Source: Hygrocybe punicea (Eukaryota > Basidiomycota > Agaricomycetes > Agaricales > Hygrophoraceae). From it: DNA of 64,000 nucleotides. The stretch is taken from positions 4,705,590 through 4,769,589 of the forward strand of contig OY744471.1 in NCBI GenBank assembly GCA_963556145.1, given 5' to 3'. The notes beneath the pieces were generated by a model. The model was not told where the DNA came from, made no database searches, and saw only the letters and a program-made list of their open reading frames with translations. The position numbers were made by a program, and so were the translations under genes. Shown piece after piece: positions 1-11,202 of the stretch (positions are counted from its first letter, which is position 1; every line of letters begins with the position of its first letter).

Positions 1-2
1 AG

Positions 3-1304
3 CCGGCCAACGCGCCGTGGGTCTTCACGTCCAAGGTCGACATGCGCCTGTCCACCGTTGACCAGAGTGCTTTCAGCCATTTGCCTCCGGATGTTCAGCA
101 GAGGATTAAGAACCTCGGTGATACCGCATTCAGCGTGCAACAATTGCTCTTCGACCTCACCAACGCGGCGCTCATGACGGTGCCCAAAATCTCATCGGTC
201 GACTCTACCACCGTCGTCCACTATTTATTGCAGCATTATTTCATTGACGCTTACTTCACCCAGCTGCAGAAGGAAAGCCAGCCTCTGCTCGGCTGCTCCA
301 TCGTTCTCCACAATGCCTCCGTCTCAACCTTGTCCCTCACCAATTTCAATTTCCACGTTAATCCCTACATCAATCCGACGACCCACCAGCCGTACCCGAA
401 CCCTACCAAGGACCAGCAGCAACTTGCCACCCTCAACTATCTATGCGCAGCGGATGGCCATACCCTCCCACCCCCTGTCTCCTTTTTCCCCTGGAACTGG
501 GTTGACGCAACCCAGATCAACGACCACGACGGTACCATCGCCATCAACCGCAACACCATCGCCAATTATTTCCGCAACCAACTCGCTCATTACGTCCCCA
601 GAAACTGCATCCTCCCACAAGTCCGCGTCTACCTCTCCGGCTTCCTCGACACCACCGTAAACTATTCATGGAACCTGACTTCCGGTCAGGCACCTAAAGT
701 CACCACCCCGTCCTCAGGCAAAACCGTCCTCCGCTTCGACTACAGCCAGTCCAGCGACGACCAGGCAGGTCTGAACGGTGACCTGGGTGCGCTTAGGCTC
801 ACCAACACCTACAACCTCACAGTCGACTTTGTCGGCAACACCATCGTCGTCACGCAAACCCTCGTGTGTTACATGTGGGTCCGCGCCCTGGCGACATCCG
901 GCGACGGCAACATCATCGACAAGAAGATCGTCGACACGTACTCCATCGGCGTCGACGCCAACGGCAAACTCGTATCCTCCCCACCCCTCTCAGTCCCGAC
1001 GGACCACTCCAACTCCCCCTCCGTGAACGCCGCGCTCAACTTCTTCACAAACTTCAACGATATCAGCAACGACATCACGAACAACGTTCGTGGGTTTGCA
1101 GCGACCCGGCTGCAGGATATGCCGATCTCGACCGTGCAGAACTTCGTCTTCCCCGGTGGGAAGACGTTCATTTTCAAGAGCGTCGCGTTCTCTGATTTCC
1201 AGGACCTCGTTTCTTACATTTCTTACGCTGATCCTACCGGTCCGGTCCCTACCGCCCCTGCCCCGGCGGCGAAGGTGATCAAACACGTCGCCAAACATGC
1301 TTGA
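3..1304 (+). CDS. Unrecognised host protein, 5' end outside the window
   Basis: An open frame enters from the left edge, passes the first ATG at 42 and stops at 1304, so at least 433 residues of C-terminal sequence are present without an intron. The frame upstream of the ATG is open and reads as normal protein (..APWVFTSKVDMRLS), so the true start lies outside. I do not recognise the family. The protein is rich in Asn, Thr and beta-branched residues, has no obvious membrane segment, and ends in a short Pro/Ala-rich tail (TGPVPTAPAPAA) followed by a basic KVIKHVAKHA end. Codon use is C-rich at third positions, unlike the AT-rich DNA downstream, as expected of an expressed basidiomycete gene. 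No frameshift or internal stop is seen. Function unknown. Confidence 0.75.
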   Translation, partial: PANAPWVFTSKVDMRLSTVDQSAFSHLPPDVQQRIKNLGDTAFSVQQLLFDLTNAALMTVPKISSVDSTTVVHYLLQHYFIDAYFTQLQKESQPLLGCSIVLHNASVSTLSLTNFNFHVNPYINPTTHQPYPNPTKDQQQLATLNYLCAADGHTLPPPVSFFPWNWVDATQINDHDGTIAINRNTIANYFRNQLAHYVPRNCILPQVRVYLSGFLDTTVNYSWNLTSGQAPKVTTPSSGKTVLRFDYSQSSDDQAGLNGDLGALRLTNTYNLTVDFVGNTIVVTQTLVCYMWVRALATSGDGNIIDKKIVDTYSIGVDANGKLVSSPPLSVPTDHSNSPSVNAALNFFTNFNDISNDITNNVRGFAATRLQDMPISTVQNFVFPGGKTFIFKSVAFSDFQDLVSYISYADPTGPVPTAPAPAAKVIKHVAKHA

Positions 1305-1530
1305 TATGGGGTCCACCGTTGTTGAAGGCTGGGTGGGTTATCGGATATTCGTCTTTGTTTTTTGTTTTTTTCAATTCGTCTTCTTTTTGTTGGTTTTGAT
1401 ATGTGGGCAACCTATGCGGAATGGAAGTGACTGGTTTGAAAGAGAGTATTCGAGAGAGGGAAAGTGAAGTTTCGAGACTTTGTTTCTGTGTACTGTATGC
1501 TAGCAATTCGAGAAAATAAAAATGTATTTT
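1305..1530 (+). other. 3' UTR with polyadenylation signal
   Basis: Downstream of the stop at 1304 the sequence becomes T-rich (TTTTTTGTTTTTTTC near 1355-1375), and an AATAAA hexamer follows at about 1515. Spacing and composition fit the 3' end of the preceding gene; the cleavage site cannot be fixed. Confidence 0.45.
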
Positions 1531-1943
1531 GGAATTTCCCTGTTATGTATCCTTATAAACCACTACTGCGGTAGCTCAGCGCTCAGCGCTCAACACCCGT
1601 CGTCAACACTATAATAATAATCAGCTCCAGATCCTTGGACGTTCTTCTTCAAAGTCCTTTCAGTGAACAAGTTCGTGCCAAATGAAACAATGCAATAATA
1701 ATTCCCTGTATCACTGCAGTGCGGCCGAGTCGATGGGGGAGTGCAGCCCTTTTTTTTTCGATGCCAAGTTGACCTTTTTTATTTTGTCAGCCCAGGCGTA
1801 TAAGGTCGTCATAGGTTCATAGCGTAGCTGCCGTTTCGATCAAAGAGAGGTGTGTGTGGGGTGGCTGTTGCTGTTGCTGTTGCTGTTGCTGCTCGCTCTT
1901 TGGAATTTCCTGTGCCCTGAGTGAGTAAAAAAAGAGAAATTTG
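1531..1943. other. Non-coding spacer with a GCTGTT microsatellite
   Basis: No credible coding frame. A short run of GCTGTT/GCTGTT-type hexamers lies at about 1863-1892. The rest is unstructured intergenic sequence before the TA-flanked element. Confidence 0.5.
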
Positions 1944-1945
1944 TA

Positions 1946-2597
1946 AGGTAGGTGTCATCCATAATCTGCAAAGATCACATCATGTGATCTTTTTGTGACA
2001 ATGCACAATCAAATGAGGAAAGATTCGAAAGAATGACTCCGGAATTCGATTTGCAAGACATCTAGGAGGAAATATAAAAATTAGCTTCCTGAGAAGTGTT
2101 TTAGATATTACTAAGGGTGAGTTTTTGCAGCAATCGGTGATGTCTGTGCTGAGGAGTTTGATTTGCAAGGTTTTGAGTTGCTTTGTTTGTGTATGTTATT
2201 GAAAATCAAGGCATACTTTCTTTTTGTCAGAATCCCTGGCCTCATTATTATTCCTTCTCTACCTTGTTAGATTGTTAGATTTTTGTTTTTGACCATATCT
2301 GGAGATTATCAATGGAGGATAGTGCTCTCCACTTTTTTTATGGCATGAGGCACACAACTACAGAGGGGATTACTATAGTTCAGTGAACTAGTTATGGAGA
2401 TTGTGATATTTTTTGAAAATAAATTGATACATACGTGACATATGTATATATCTAAGATTGACAGGAGAGCTTTTAGTTAAAATTGATCCTAATCTTGGTA
2501 AAAGCGCGTTTATTGGCTTTGTTGACCGTGTACCTTCCATTCTGGGCTCTGTCACGCTTGGCACGTGATCTTTGCAGATTATGGATGACACCTACCT
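1946..2597. mobile_element. Non-autonomous TA-flanked DNA transposon (Tc1/mariner-like MITE)
   Basis: The first 33 bp (beginning AGGTAGGTGTCATCC) recur exactly as reverse complement at 2565-2597. TA dinucleotides sit immediately outside both ends (1944-1945 and 2598-2599), the target duplication expected of the Tc1/mariner superfamily. The left terminal repeat runs into a further palindrome (AAGATCACATCATGTGATCTT-like, about 1971-1991). The 652-bp interior is AT-rich and has no transposase frame, so the element is non-autonomous. Superfamily placement rests on the TA duplication only. Confidence 0.75.
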
Positions 2598-2599
2598 TA

Positions 2600-3090
2600 A
2601 ATGATGTTTAGATGTTGACATTTGCGATGTTGAAATCATCTGAGAGAACATCTCGCGCAGCGCCCGAAAACAGCCCTCGATGCTGTCGTCTCGTCCAAGT
2701 CAATATACTCTTTAATGTGCATCTAAATAAGGGTGTCTGTGTCTGCCATTCTGGCGCAGCCGCCTGCTGCCTGCCATAGCGAGGAACTTGGTAGAGAAAG
2801 CAAGCACCCGTTGGCTGACAGGACTGGTCTCCCAACTTGAACGGTTTTGATTTTGCCCGTTGCACCTTGATTATGTGCGAGATATGTGGGAGCAACTTCA
2901 CACATGGGTAGAGCAGAGTGTTAGATGTGTGACGTTGGATGCATGTTGCGCCTGGTGGGGGGGCAAGTGTAAAAATGGGACGTTGCTCCAACGGACGATG
3001 TTCTCTGGCCACGCCATATTGAAGTTTGATATCAATCAGTACAACAAATGGTGGAAAAAAAAAAAACACACCCAGAGGGGGGGGGGGCTT
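2600..3090. other. Unassigned spacer with homopolymer runs
   Basis: Open frames here are short, and on one strand they run through poly-A and poly-G tracts (3055-3090). I see no family motif or matching intron signals and do not call a gene. Confidence 0.4.
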
Positions 3091-3094
3091 TACG

Positions 3095-3420
3095 ACAAAC
3101 TCGAACACAAATATAACTGCTCAGCTTTTCCAAAATATCATATTCTTCTTGCCTGAAATTGCATCCAATCTACCCCCCCCAGATCTCTCCTACAATATGT
3201 TGGGGAAGGCGCTGCCACTTGTGAAAAGGAAGAAGGGTATGAGCAGAAGAAAAAAACTTCTCATGAACACAAGCGAGTCCATGCGAATTTCATGCAATAC
3301 CTGAAGAAACTTACCTCAGGCTCTTCCCACCATGTTCATCCTCCAGCATCATTGACTGCACTTCCATCCCAAAAATGAATCACCTTGTAAAGGAGGGCCA
3401 ATATATGTTTTTCATGCAAC
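3095..3420 (-). repeat. Dispersed repeat, second copy at 61.04-61.23 and 63.44-63.61 kb
   Basis: On the minus strand this segment matches 61040-61232 followed by 63429-63610. The two halves of the distant copy are separated there by a hAT insertion, whereas here the sequence is continuous (3225-3260 spans the junction), so this copy gives the empty site. Shared blocks include an AAATTTCATGCAAT-type stretch and ATCATCCTCCAGCATC. The repeat may be the remnant of a larger element; I do not recognise its protein. Confidence 0.65.
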
Positions 3421-3788
3421 GTTGAATTCAACATTCGAGCATATCGTTGCGGCAAATGCCGAAGTTGCCTGTGTAAAACTTTTGAAAACCTTCATTCTCA
3501 GGCTTGCGAGTTACATAGCGTGGCGCTGAAGAGGTGAGTCTAGACCGGTAACCGTTGCTCTTATGTGAGAGGCAAAAACCTCGACAGAGCGACCGGTCTG
3601 GCTGGGCTTGAATTGGCAGGACAAGCATTCTCACGGTCAAAAAAGGAAAGCCATAACGGCATCCAAATGAAACCTCGATCGAATTAAAGTTTTGAGTTGC
3701 TGGAGGCATATACCGAGGAATAATCATATCCTAGGAATAAAGTATTGAGTTATACAAGTCACTCCTTGAAAGAAATAAGCTCCCATCC
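3421..3788. other. Spacer upstream of the hAT transposase remnant
   Basis: No coding sequence I can support. It probably includes lost N-terminal transposase sequence, since the transposase frame that follows begins well inside the family's usual protein, but no motif is readable. Confidence 0.35.
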
Positions 3789-5591
3789 ATGGAAGCAATC
3801 CCAGATACCCTGGACTTCATGACTCGTCCAACTGCAGCTGCTCCAATGATTCTCAACATGAAATTACCTGCCCTGGTTGATCTTGCTGCTGGTCTCTCAT
3901 CGAATGCTTGCTTTCCCAACCAGACATTCTTGAACACATTATCTGAGAGAGAAAAAGCTGATGTCCTCCGTGCTTGTCTACTTGTGTATAAGCTCACCTC
4001 TGGACTAGACCTCGATCGACTTGAAGAGTATTCCGGTTATGACGGCGACATGGAGGGAAATGGGGAAGATGATGACATCGCCGACCTTGGATTTCAAGTT
4101 GGTGATGCTGTGGGTAAAGCACTGGCTTTAGTTACACAGGCACGTCTTTAATTGGATCAATTTAATTGCACTTCTGAATGAATGATTAGATCCGCAAATT
4201 GCCTCAAGCCAGGGAATTTTTAACACAGTGTTGTCATGAAGTTGACGCCCCAGCACTTCAGTTGCTGGGGTGGATTTGCACTCGATGGGCATCCTTATTC
4301 AACTTCTTGGACCATATACTCACACTCAAACATGTATGTATTTCACATACCTAGTCTATCTATCTGCGCAGTGGCTAATCATCTTGACCTAGGGTGTCAA
4401 CCGCTTTGTCCAACTAGCTGATGACAGCGAGAAAGTCCCTGACCTGAAGGGTAAATCTTATGCTGACTTCAGACTCTATTGGGGTGACTGGGATAAACTA
4501 GAATTAATGCGCAAGGTTTTGCAGGTATGAATGTTTGTTATCACATTTTAACCCTATGTCATTAATCTTTATTACTAGGAGCCTGCAAATGCACAACAGA
4601 CGTTTTCGAGTTCTTAGGATCCCACTGTTTGGCGCACAATTCCAGTCCTCGAATTCCTCCAGGAAGCCTGGGAAAATATGTCGAAACATAAGAAATTTGA
4701 AGAGCTTCACATCCCAATTGAGGCTGGGTTGGCGAATCTCCAAAAGTGGTGCAGAAAAGTTGACGACACTGATGCTTATTTCATTTGTCTTGGTCAGTTA
4801 CTTCATTTTTGCATTTGACATGCTACTGATCTTTATTTCCCAAGCACTTGATCCCAACATTAAATTAGCATATGCTGAAGGAAAATGGGATGTAGAGTAT
4901 TACGAACTAGGGGTGCAAGCTCTAGAAAAAGCGGTTCGTAGGAATTTGCTATCTAGTTTACAATTTCTCATGTTCGTCAACAGTTTGACTGCTACTATGT
5001 TAAACCGTTGGTCACAGCTACCAACAATGGGAAGATCTTGCTGGGTATGCCTCACTTTACACTGTTTTAGATTATGGCTAATGCCTGCTTGCAGTTACTA
5101 GAAACCCCCAATATGGGTACATGTGGATGAGGGCAGCTGTACAAGCTCGCCAAGATGCGGATTGTGCCAAAACGGGACCTAGGGATGAACTCAAGATCTA
5201 TTTAACCAGCCCTCTCGAACATGTGGAGAACGTAGTTTCGTGGTGGGGTGTATGTTCAGTTGTCTTTCAAGATCTTGGTCCAGAACTAACTTGTACGTAG
5301 CATCACATGTCACAGTATCCTACCCTATCATGCATGGCACGTGATTATCTTGTGATACAAGGCTCTGCTGTTCCTTTGGAACATGTGTTTTCAAGTGGCG
5401 GTTTGACAGCTACTTCACAACGCAATAGGCTGTCAGTGCGAACATTTGAGAGCTTACAGCTTCTCAAGAACACTTACCGGAATGGTCACATGGTGGCCGC
5501 TGAACAAGCGGAGGAGCATTTAAAGGTGATCTGGGATGAGATTCAAGTTGATGCTAGTGAAGACAATGATGACAGCAAGATGGGAATCTGA
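3789..5591 (+). pseudogene. Decayed hAT-family transposase
   Basis: Several frames broken by introns and stops read as the C-terminal two thirds of a fungal hAT transposase. Recognisable blocks in order: an acidic stretch before QVGDAVGKALALV; RKLPQAREFL followed by LLGWICTRWASLFN (4230-4310); QLADDSEKVPDLKGKSYADFRLYW (about 4400-4490); LEFLQEAWENMSKHKKFEEL; ALDPNIKLAYAEGKWD (about 4850); and at 5307-5591 a clear hAT dimerisation region with YPTLSCMARDYLVIQGSAVP and FSSGGLTATSQRNRLSVRTF. An in-frame TAG interrupts the region near 4617. The N-terminal zinc finger and first catalytic segment are missing. The hAT right end at 5879 lies 288 bp downstream, so this was the transposase of that element. 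Non-functional. Confidence 0.8.
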
Positions 5592-5659
5592 TGGGAAGCC
5601 AGTTGTTAATGGTAAACAGAAAATTGACATGTCTTGTGTTATACCCAGATCCTTAGCTA

Positions 5660-5879
5660 CATTTTATAGTGTTTGAAAAAAAAAAAATAACTGCGTTTAT
5701 TAAAAATTTGAGTTCAGTTCTTGGTTCTAAGATTGCCAAACCAGAACCGGACCTGAAAGAACCGGAACCGATGGTTCAGTCTAAGGTTCTGAGCTTGAGT
5801 AGAACCGGACCTGAGGTTCTGTCCGGGGTTCACCAAATTTGGCTAAGAACCGGACCGAACTGGACCTGTCCATCACTAG
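5660..5879 (+). mobile_element. Right end of the truncated hAT element
   Basis: The segment is dense in AACCGGACC/GGTTC-type subterminal repeats and ends in CCATCACTA, the same terminus as the hAT element ending at 24433. The next eight bases, GCGCATCG (5880-5887), would be the target duplication. I found no matching left end upstream, so the element is 5' truncated. Confidence 0.6.
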
Positions 5880-5891
5880 CGCATCGGGATT

Positions 5892-6696
5892 CACTTCGGC
5901 TGTATCACTATTTAACCCGGTTTTGAAGTGATTTTGAAAGTGATTACCAAAATATAATATTTAGCTAAACAATCAAGTACCTTTAATTGTTTATATATAT
6001 TGGAGATTTTAAGCTTATTGCAAATAAAAAATTCGGAATCGGATGTTTCTATTGTCTAAATGTATTCCTCTAGTATTTTATTCAGGACACCAAAAAAGTT
6101 AAACTTTACTCAAGTATTCAAAATCCAGCTTAATTTTAAAAACAACAGTGGATAGATTGAATATCCCGATGTAAACTTTCAACAGACCTAAAATACAATA
6201 GAAAATATTAAATTCAAACTTTACTTAAATGTAGTTTCAAATTTTATATTTATTCGAGTTTTAAAGTTGAATCCCACTCATCGCCCGCCCATCGCCCACT
6301 CGTCGCCCACTCATCACCCACTCGTCGCCCACCTGTTCCCTGCTCGTCGCCCATCTGTCGCCCAGCCATCTCCCGCCGGTCGTCCGGCAGGGGGCGTGGA
6401 GGTGCAGGTGACACTGTGCCCACTGATAGCCATGGAATCTACACATGGAGGGATCTTTGTTGAACTACAATATTTCAATGGTGTGCTACTCACCAGTGCC
6501 AGTGTACAAGCTTCCATCATGGGCCCCCGAGGTGGGCGACGACAACAGCGGCGGACCATGATGCTGACGAGGATGGGAAGTCCCCCCCCTCACCTGGCTA
6601 CCTCGCGAACACGGACGGCCGCGTCAATTGATGCGTGCTCGGCGTTTGCAAGGTGTTTGGTGGCACTGCCGTCACATCGTCGCCCTGCTGCAGCCA
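5892..6696 (+). repeat. Left terminal inverted repeat of the giant element
   Basis: Pairs with 32936-33737. In the outer 130 bp only one mismatch is seen (position 7, G versus A), and translated frames across the arm differ by three residues in about 135. The arm begins with an internal palindrome CACTTC...GAAGTG (5892-5930). It also contains an AT-rich block, a tandem array of CATCGCCCACTC-like units (6276-6370), and a CTCGCGA/TCAATTGA palindromic module (6600-6654). Confidence 0.85.
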
Positions 6697-6947
6697 GTCA
6701 GTGGTGGAGGTCGCACCTCGTGGACAGTGGGGTAGCAGCAGCCGTCGCCGTGACATGGGCAAACAGTGGGCAATGAAAAAGGTATTATCTGGACTAATAT
6801 CAGACTCAGCCGTACTTTGCAACAATGACTGCCACGCTTCGCGCATTCAAGTGTGTCACTCATTACACACTCAGCACACACTTAGAGGGCACTTGAGGTG
6901 GAGGAAAGAAAATTTATGACACAAGGGATACAAAAAAATTATAAAAA
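6697..6947. other. Spacer inside the left arm, 3' of the DUF-like gene
   Basis: Short non-coding stretch between the inner end of the terminal repeat and the stop of the minus-strand gene at 6948. No feature seen. Confidence 0.4.
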
Positions 6948-9570
6948 TCATAGTCCCTGGGCTTGAAGGAAAGTATTGGAAAACTTCGACGTGGCTTTCT
7001 TGAACTTGCGAGATTTGTGGAACCCCTGCATCTGATCTCGCCATTGATTTTGAGGAAGCGGCGGTTCCCCCCAATCAATTCTGGCCAGCCATGTTTGGTA
7101 ACTCTCTTCTGCCAGCTCAGTCCAGCGTCCATGGTTTTCTCCACTCCGGTCATAAGTCGAGGGTAGGGGGAACCAAGACATTAAGGCGGTCTGGTCACCA
7201 TGGCCTAACAGGATACAGATCAGACGTGTCAAGTAAGAGCATTACCTGTAGAAATGTACCTGTGTAACAGATATAGGTGCCACAAAGTAAATGAATCTTG
7301 TCCTCATTCAACTCATCATCCCACAGACAACTGGACGACCGTTGATCTTCCACTGAAAACCCATCCCTATGCAGGAGTACCGAGGATGATGGACCTCGTA
7401 AAACGGCATCGAAACTGGTCTCCTGGATAGCCAGCCGCCACAAGATTCCCCCTCGGAGCAATGCCGCTCGACCTCCATGGCCACCCAAGACCACCGCCCG
7501 CTGGTGCAGATAAGCATCATAATCTTTTTTTGAAAATTTGTGCCCAGAGAGTCGAAAAGGCACCATCAAGGAGTCAGAAGACTGTGATTGGGGAATGTCT
7601 CTTAGGGGATGAAGGGTTCAAAATTGGATTCCTCTCTACAGCAGGTTTCGAGTGATATCAAGTTCACGATACCCAGCATCCAACCTACAGATGTAAAGCA
7701 CGTCAGCAGGTTGTGGGACTGCCATCTTCCATGGGACCATCGCAGCACCCCCAAAGTCGAAGATATAAAGACCAGACGGAAGACGGCGAAGGTGTTTGAT
7801 GCGACTCGTGAGCTCCAGAGGCTGGCGGCTGTCCCGGTCCAAGTCCCACAATGATCGTATCGGTTGCCGACCGGAAACCAGGATTTGAACAAAATTGAAG
7901 GCCACCACACCAACGTCAGTCTTGAAGATTGGATCGTCCTCTCGCTTCAATCCAACCACATGCAGGACATCCTTCATGGCCTGGGGTTCCATGCGGTTGG
8001 CGTGGCTGGGAACCGGCACAGGCAGGACGAATCCATGATGCATGGATAGCAGGTGCACAATTTTGTACAAGTCAGGCAACTCGTTTGCCGACTGCATGTC
8101 GTCTGCGATGCAGGGTGGCGATGGCGACCTCTGAATTCGGATCGGGGGGTCATGATCTGGATCCGGTTGAATGCACTCCTCTTGATGTGGTCCCCAGAAA
8201 TCCTCGTCGTGATCATCGACCTCGTCATCATCCCTGTCATCTGGCCCAAACTCCTCGCAACAGTCCCATTCGTTCCAGAAAGCGTCATACCGTCGCTGGT
8301 TCACACCATAGTTCTCCAAAGTTTCTGCTCTTGCTCGCTGAAGGACCGCCTTGCATACGAGCTGCGAAGGAATCTCGTCACCTGGGACCCATTTGAACAC
8401 TTTGGCGCTGACGGTGGGCGGGTTACGTTCACAATTCAACCGAGTCTGACGGGCCACGGGGGTTTCCTTCCCCAGCTTCTGAGCGTTCAACTTTTCGCAT
8501 TCAGCAAAGAATTCCTTCCAGGTCGGGTGGGCCTTGGCGGGACAGGCGTGGAACGTATCCGGCGTTGCATTGTCCGGTGAAGAAACTGAGGGCGTCTGGG
8601 TGATAAAGGTAGTGGCCTCTTGTAATTTATGAGGCAGGGGAGCTAAACTATTGAGCAAGGACTTCCGGTGGACAGCTTGTACCTCATCTGCTCCCCAAGG
8701 ATACCAAATGGGGACGTAGTAGCGACAGAACCATTCCGCAGCTGGTTGCATTTTTTCAGGGTCCAATAAGTCCAGGAAGACCCCCACGCGGGGGGCAAAC
8801 GGTGAAAAGGTGTGCACAGAAGACGTGGCGACCCCAGAAAGCCAAGACTGGTCATAGCCAGCCTCTGCCAACCGGGTAAACCAGTCTGGGATGGGAGCAT
8901 CAATGTGTGACTCTCCTACTGCGATCAAAAAGGAGAGCCCGGCCATGAAGATGACGAACCAATCCCTCGACATGATGGCATGCTGTCGTGCGATGTAATG
9001 ACTTCGTTGCTGTTGCCCATGTCTCCAAGCAGAAGGGTACCAAGGTAGTAAGATGGGAGCAGGATATTTCTGTGCCAACAAGGTGATGGCGTGGACTAGC
9101 TTTTGCTCGAGCCGGAGCCAACTGCTGGAGAGGGAGGCACTGACATGGAATCCCCCCTCATCCTTCTTGAGGGGTGGCATGTGGGCGAGGCGGTCGAATG
9201 GATAGCCGCAGAATGAGGGGTGAATGGGCAAGAAACTCAAATACCCGTACGCCGGAGTCCACCACCGGGGGCGTTGGTAATCCTCCAGGCGACGGGGTAA
9301 TCGAATGTCGAAAATGCCACTGGTGAGGAGATGGGGTGGTTTGGTGGGAGGAGGAGATATACTGCGGGAGGAATTGGGGGAGTAGTAAAGTACTCCGTTC
9401 AGGAGGTGCGCCCGTCCTTCGGAGTGGTCCAGCGGCCGTGGTGGAGGAGACATGGCGTCCAAATAACCAAAATGCAAGATGAGGCAGTGGATGGCGGGGA
9501 AGGTAAGCAGGGGGATCGAAGAGTGATCAGGGCGAAGGAGGGCGTAGTCAGAGTTTCCGGAAGGGTTAGA
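6948..9570 (-). pseudogene. Agaricomycete-expanded hypothetical protein (cargo), two nonsense codons
   Basis: A long minus-strand frame (7636-9477, 613 residues) reads as a large family I know only as hypothetical proteins multi-copy in mushroom genomes. Readable landmarks: HFGYLDAMSPPPRPLD, FLPIHPSFCGYPFDRLAHMP, LPWYPSAW, SRDWFVIFMAGLSFLIA, QSWLSGVATSSVHTFSP, PAAEWFCRYYVPIWYPWGA, LGKETPVARQTRLNCE, and an acidic linker. The same frame continues through TAG (7636-7638) and TGA (7618-7620) into MVPFRLSGHKFSKKDYDAYL and RAALLRGGILWRLA. It then crosses an intron (7205-7259) to the last exon ending at 6948. The two stops sit where Q and R are expected, so CAG to TAG and CGA to TGA are likely. The start is unresolved: coding continues upstream of 9477 to about 9570, where a repeat copy begins. 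No enzymatic motif; role unknown. Confidence 0.65.
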
Positions 9571-9585
9571 GGCTTACCCGTCGCA

Positions 9586-10475
9586 CTCGGGGAAACCAAA
9601 TCATCTGGACAGCACGACTGTGAGCTCAGGAGCGGGACTTCAGTATCCGCCACGTCTCGAAGCTCGCTGGTCCACTCGGTCCCAGGGCTGATCCCTGAGT
9701 GGCCCAGTGAGCGGTGAGAGGCTGGCAGAAAAAAGAGGACTCACGCAGGAGGAATGGAGTGAGAAGACCAGTCCTAGGACGCCAAAGCCGTGTAGGGAGA
9801 AATCCGGGGGTAGGATGCCAAAGCCGCGTAACGAGACCCGGGGGAGAGCACTGATGGTAAAGGAGGTAGGCTACGTGTCTGGGAGCCCAAAACACGTTAG
9901 GTAGAGGACGGAGGTAGGATGCCAAAGCCGCGTAACGAGACCCGGGGGAGAGCACTGATGGTAAAGGAGGTAGGCTACGTGTCTGGGAGCCCAAAACATG
10001 TTAGGTAGAGGATGGAGGAGGCAGTGGGTGCGTGTCTGGGAACCCAAAACACGCTGGAGAAGGACAAGAAAAGAAAAGCCCCAATATTAATAAGGTTACC
10101 CAAACAAAGACAAACAACCCAAAAGGTCACAACACCTCGCCGCCTGCTAAAGTCTTCTTCATCAGTGTCTTATGGGTTCCCAGAGACGCTGAGCCTACCA
10201 CTCGTCCCCTCGTCTTTTGGGTTCCCAGAGATGTTCGCCATTCGCTCACGTCGAATTAATGAAACCTCTGGTCTTAAGTCCTCGCTCACCTAGTCTTCGG
10301 CGTCTTATGGGTTCCCAGAGACACTGAGTTGGCTCCTCGTTCCCTTGTCCATCGGGTTGCCCGGGAATGTTCACCCATTCACCCAGTGAATCAATCAAAC
10401 CACTGGTCTTACGTCCTAGTCTTCAGTGTCTTATGGGTTCCACGCTGAGTCGGCTCCTCGTTCCCTCATCCATCG
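9586..10475 (+). repeat. Left copy of an ~850-bp direct repeat
   Basis: Near-identical to 31341-32230. It starts at GGGAAACCAAATCATC and includes a ~110-bp tandem duplication (9812-9915 and 9923-10016, marked by GGTAGGATGCCAAAGCC). It then has units carrying GGGTTCCCAGAGACGCTGAG and GGGTTGCCCGGGAA (10160-10475). This copy lacks the inverted left arm that the right copy has, and it abuts the 5' end of the preceding gene, which it may have truncated. Confidence 0.8.
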
Positions 10476-11200
10476 TTACCAGCAGACCCGCTCGGGCAGG
10501 CCATTCTCTACCCATGGCATTTCCCCTCTTCCCTGCCCAGCATCTGTCGATTTTGGCCGCCTTCTGGAGGAGGCTACTTTGCGCGACTCCGAAGAATTGG
10601 AGGAAGAGGGCGTTGAGGTTGATGCAATCGGAGTTATGGCAAAATGCTCCCCTTCTCCTCACAGGTCTGAAGCGTCTGAGGTGAAATGAGTTTGATAGAA
10701 CGACCCTTGACGCAGATAGAATAGGGCAAGTTAAATTCACTAGCCATATTTTATAATTATTAACCTCCTACCCACTGTAGCTACTGTAATTCATTTATTG
10801 CAGGACAATCTTCAATATAGCAGTATCACCATTTGCTTTAAATACCAGAGAAATCTCCTGCCCCCACTCCTCTTGAATGCCAACTCTTTTGGGGGCATTT
10901 CTGCTGAACATCCCCAAGGCGATGGCAACCTCCACCACTGGGCGGGGACGACCCTGGAGAAGAGTTTGAAGGGGAACATGTTCATCTCCAGGTGTGGCTT
11001 TGATCGGCCGCCGTCCATGCTGGGCATTTTGGTCGTGCTTCTTAGCCAGTCTCCTATCTTGATGTTGACGGCGACGTGGGGACACGGTACAAGGTAAGTA
11101 TCTCTGGCATATAAATTGTATTCGTAGCTGTACATATAATTACACCTCAAGTGATTTGAAACAAAAACCTGAATACTTGGCAATACTGTACGCATTCGAA
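10476..11200. other. Unassigned region; short frames only
   Basis: A plus-strand frame ending at 10689 contains an acidic segment (SEELEEEGVEV) preceded by DFGRLLEEATLRD and may be a fragment of a coding exon. A minus-strand frame at 10812-11195 has no recognisable motif. Neither is supported well enough to call a gene. Confidence 0.3.
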
Positions 11201-11202
11201 GC

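Noticed and set aside
2608..3108. 166-codon minus-strand frame
   Set aside because: Runs through poly-G and poly-A and shows no motif.
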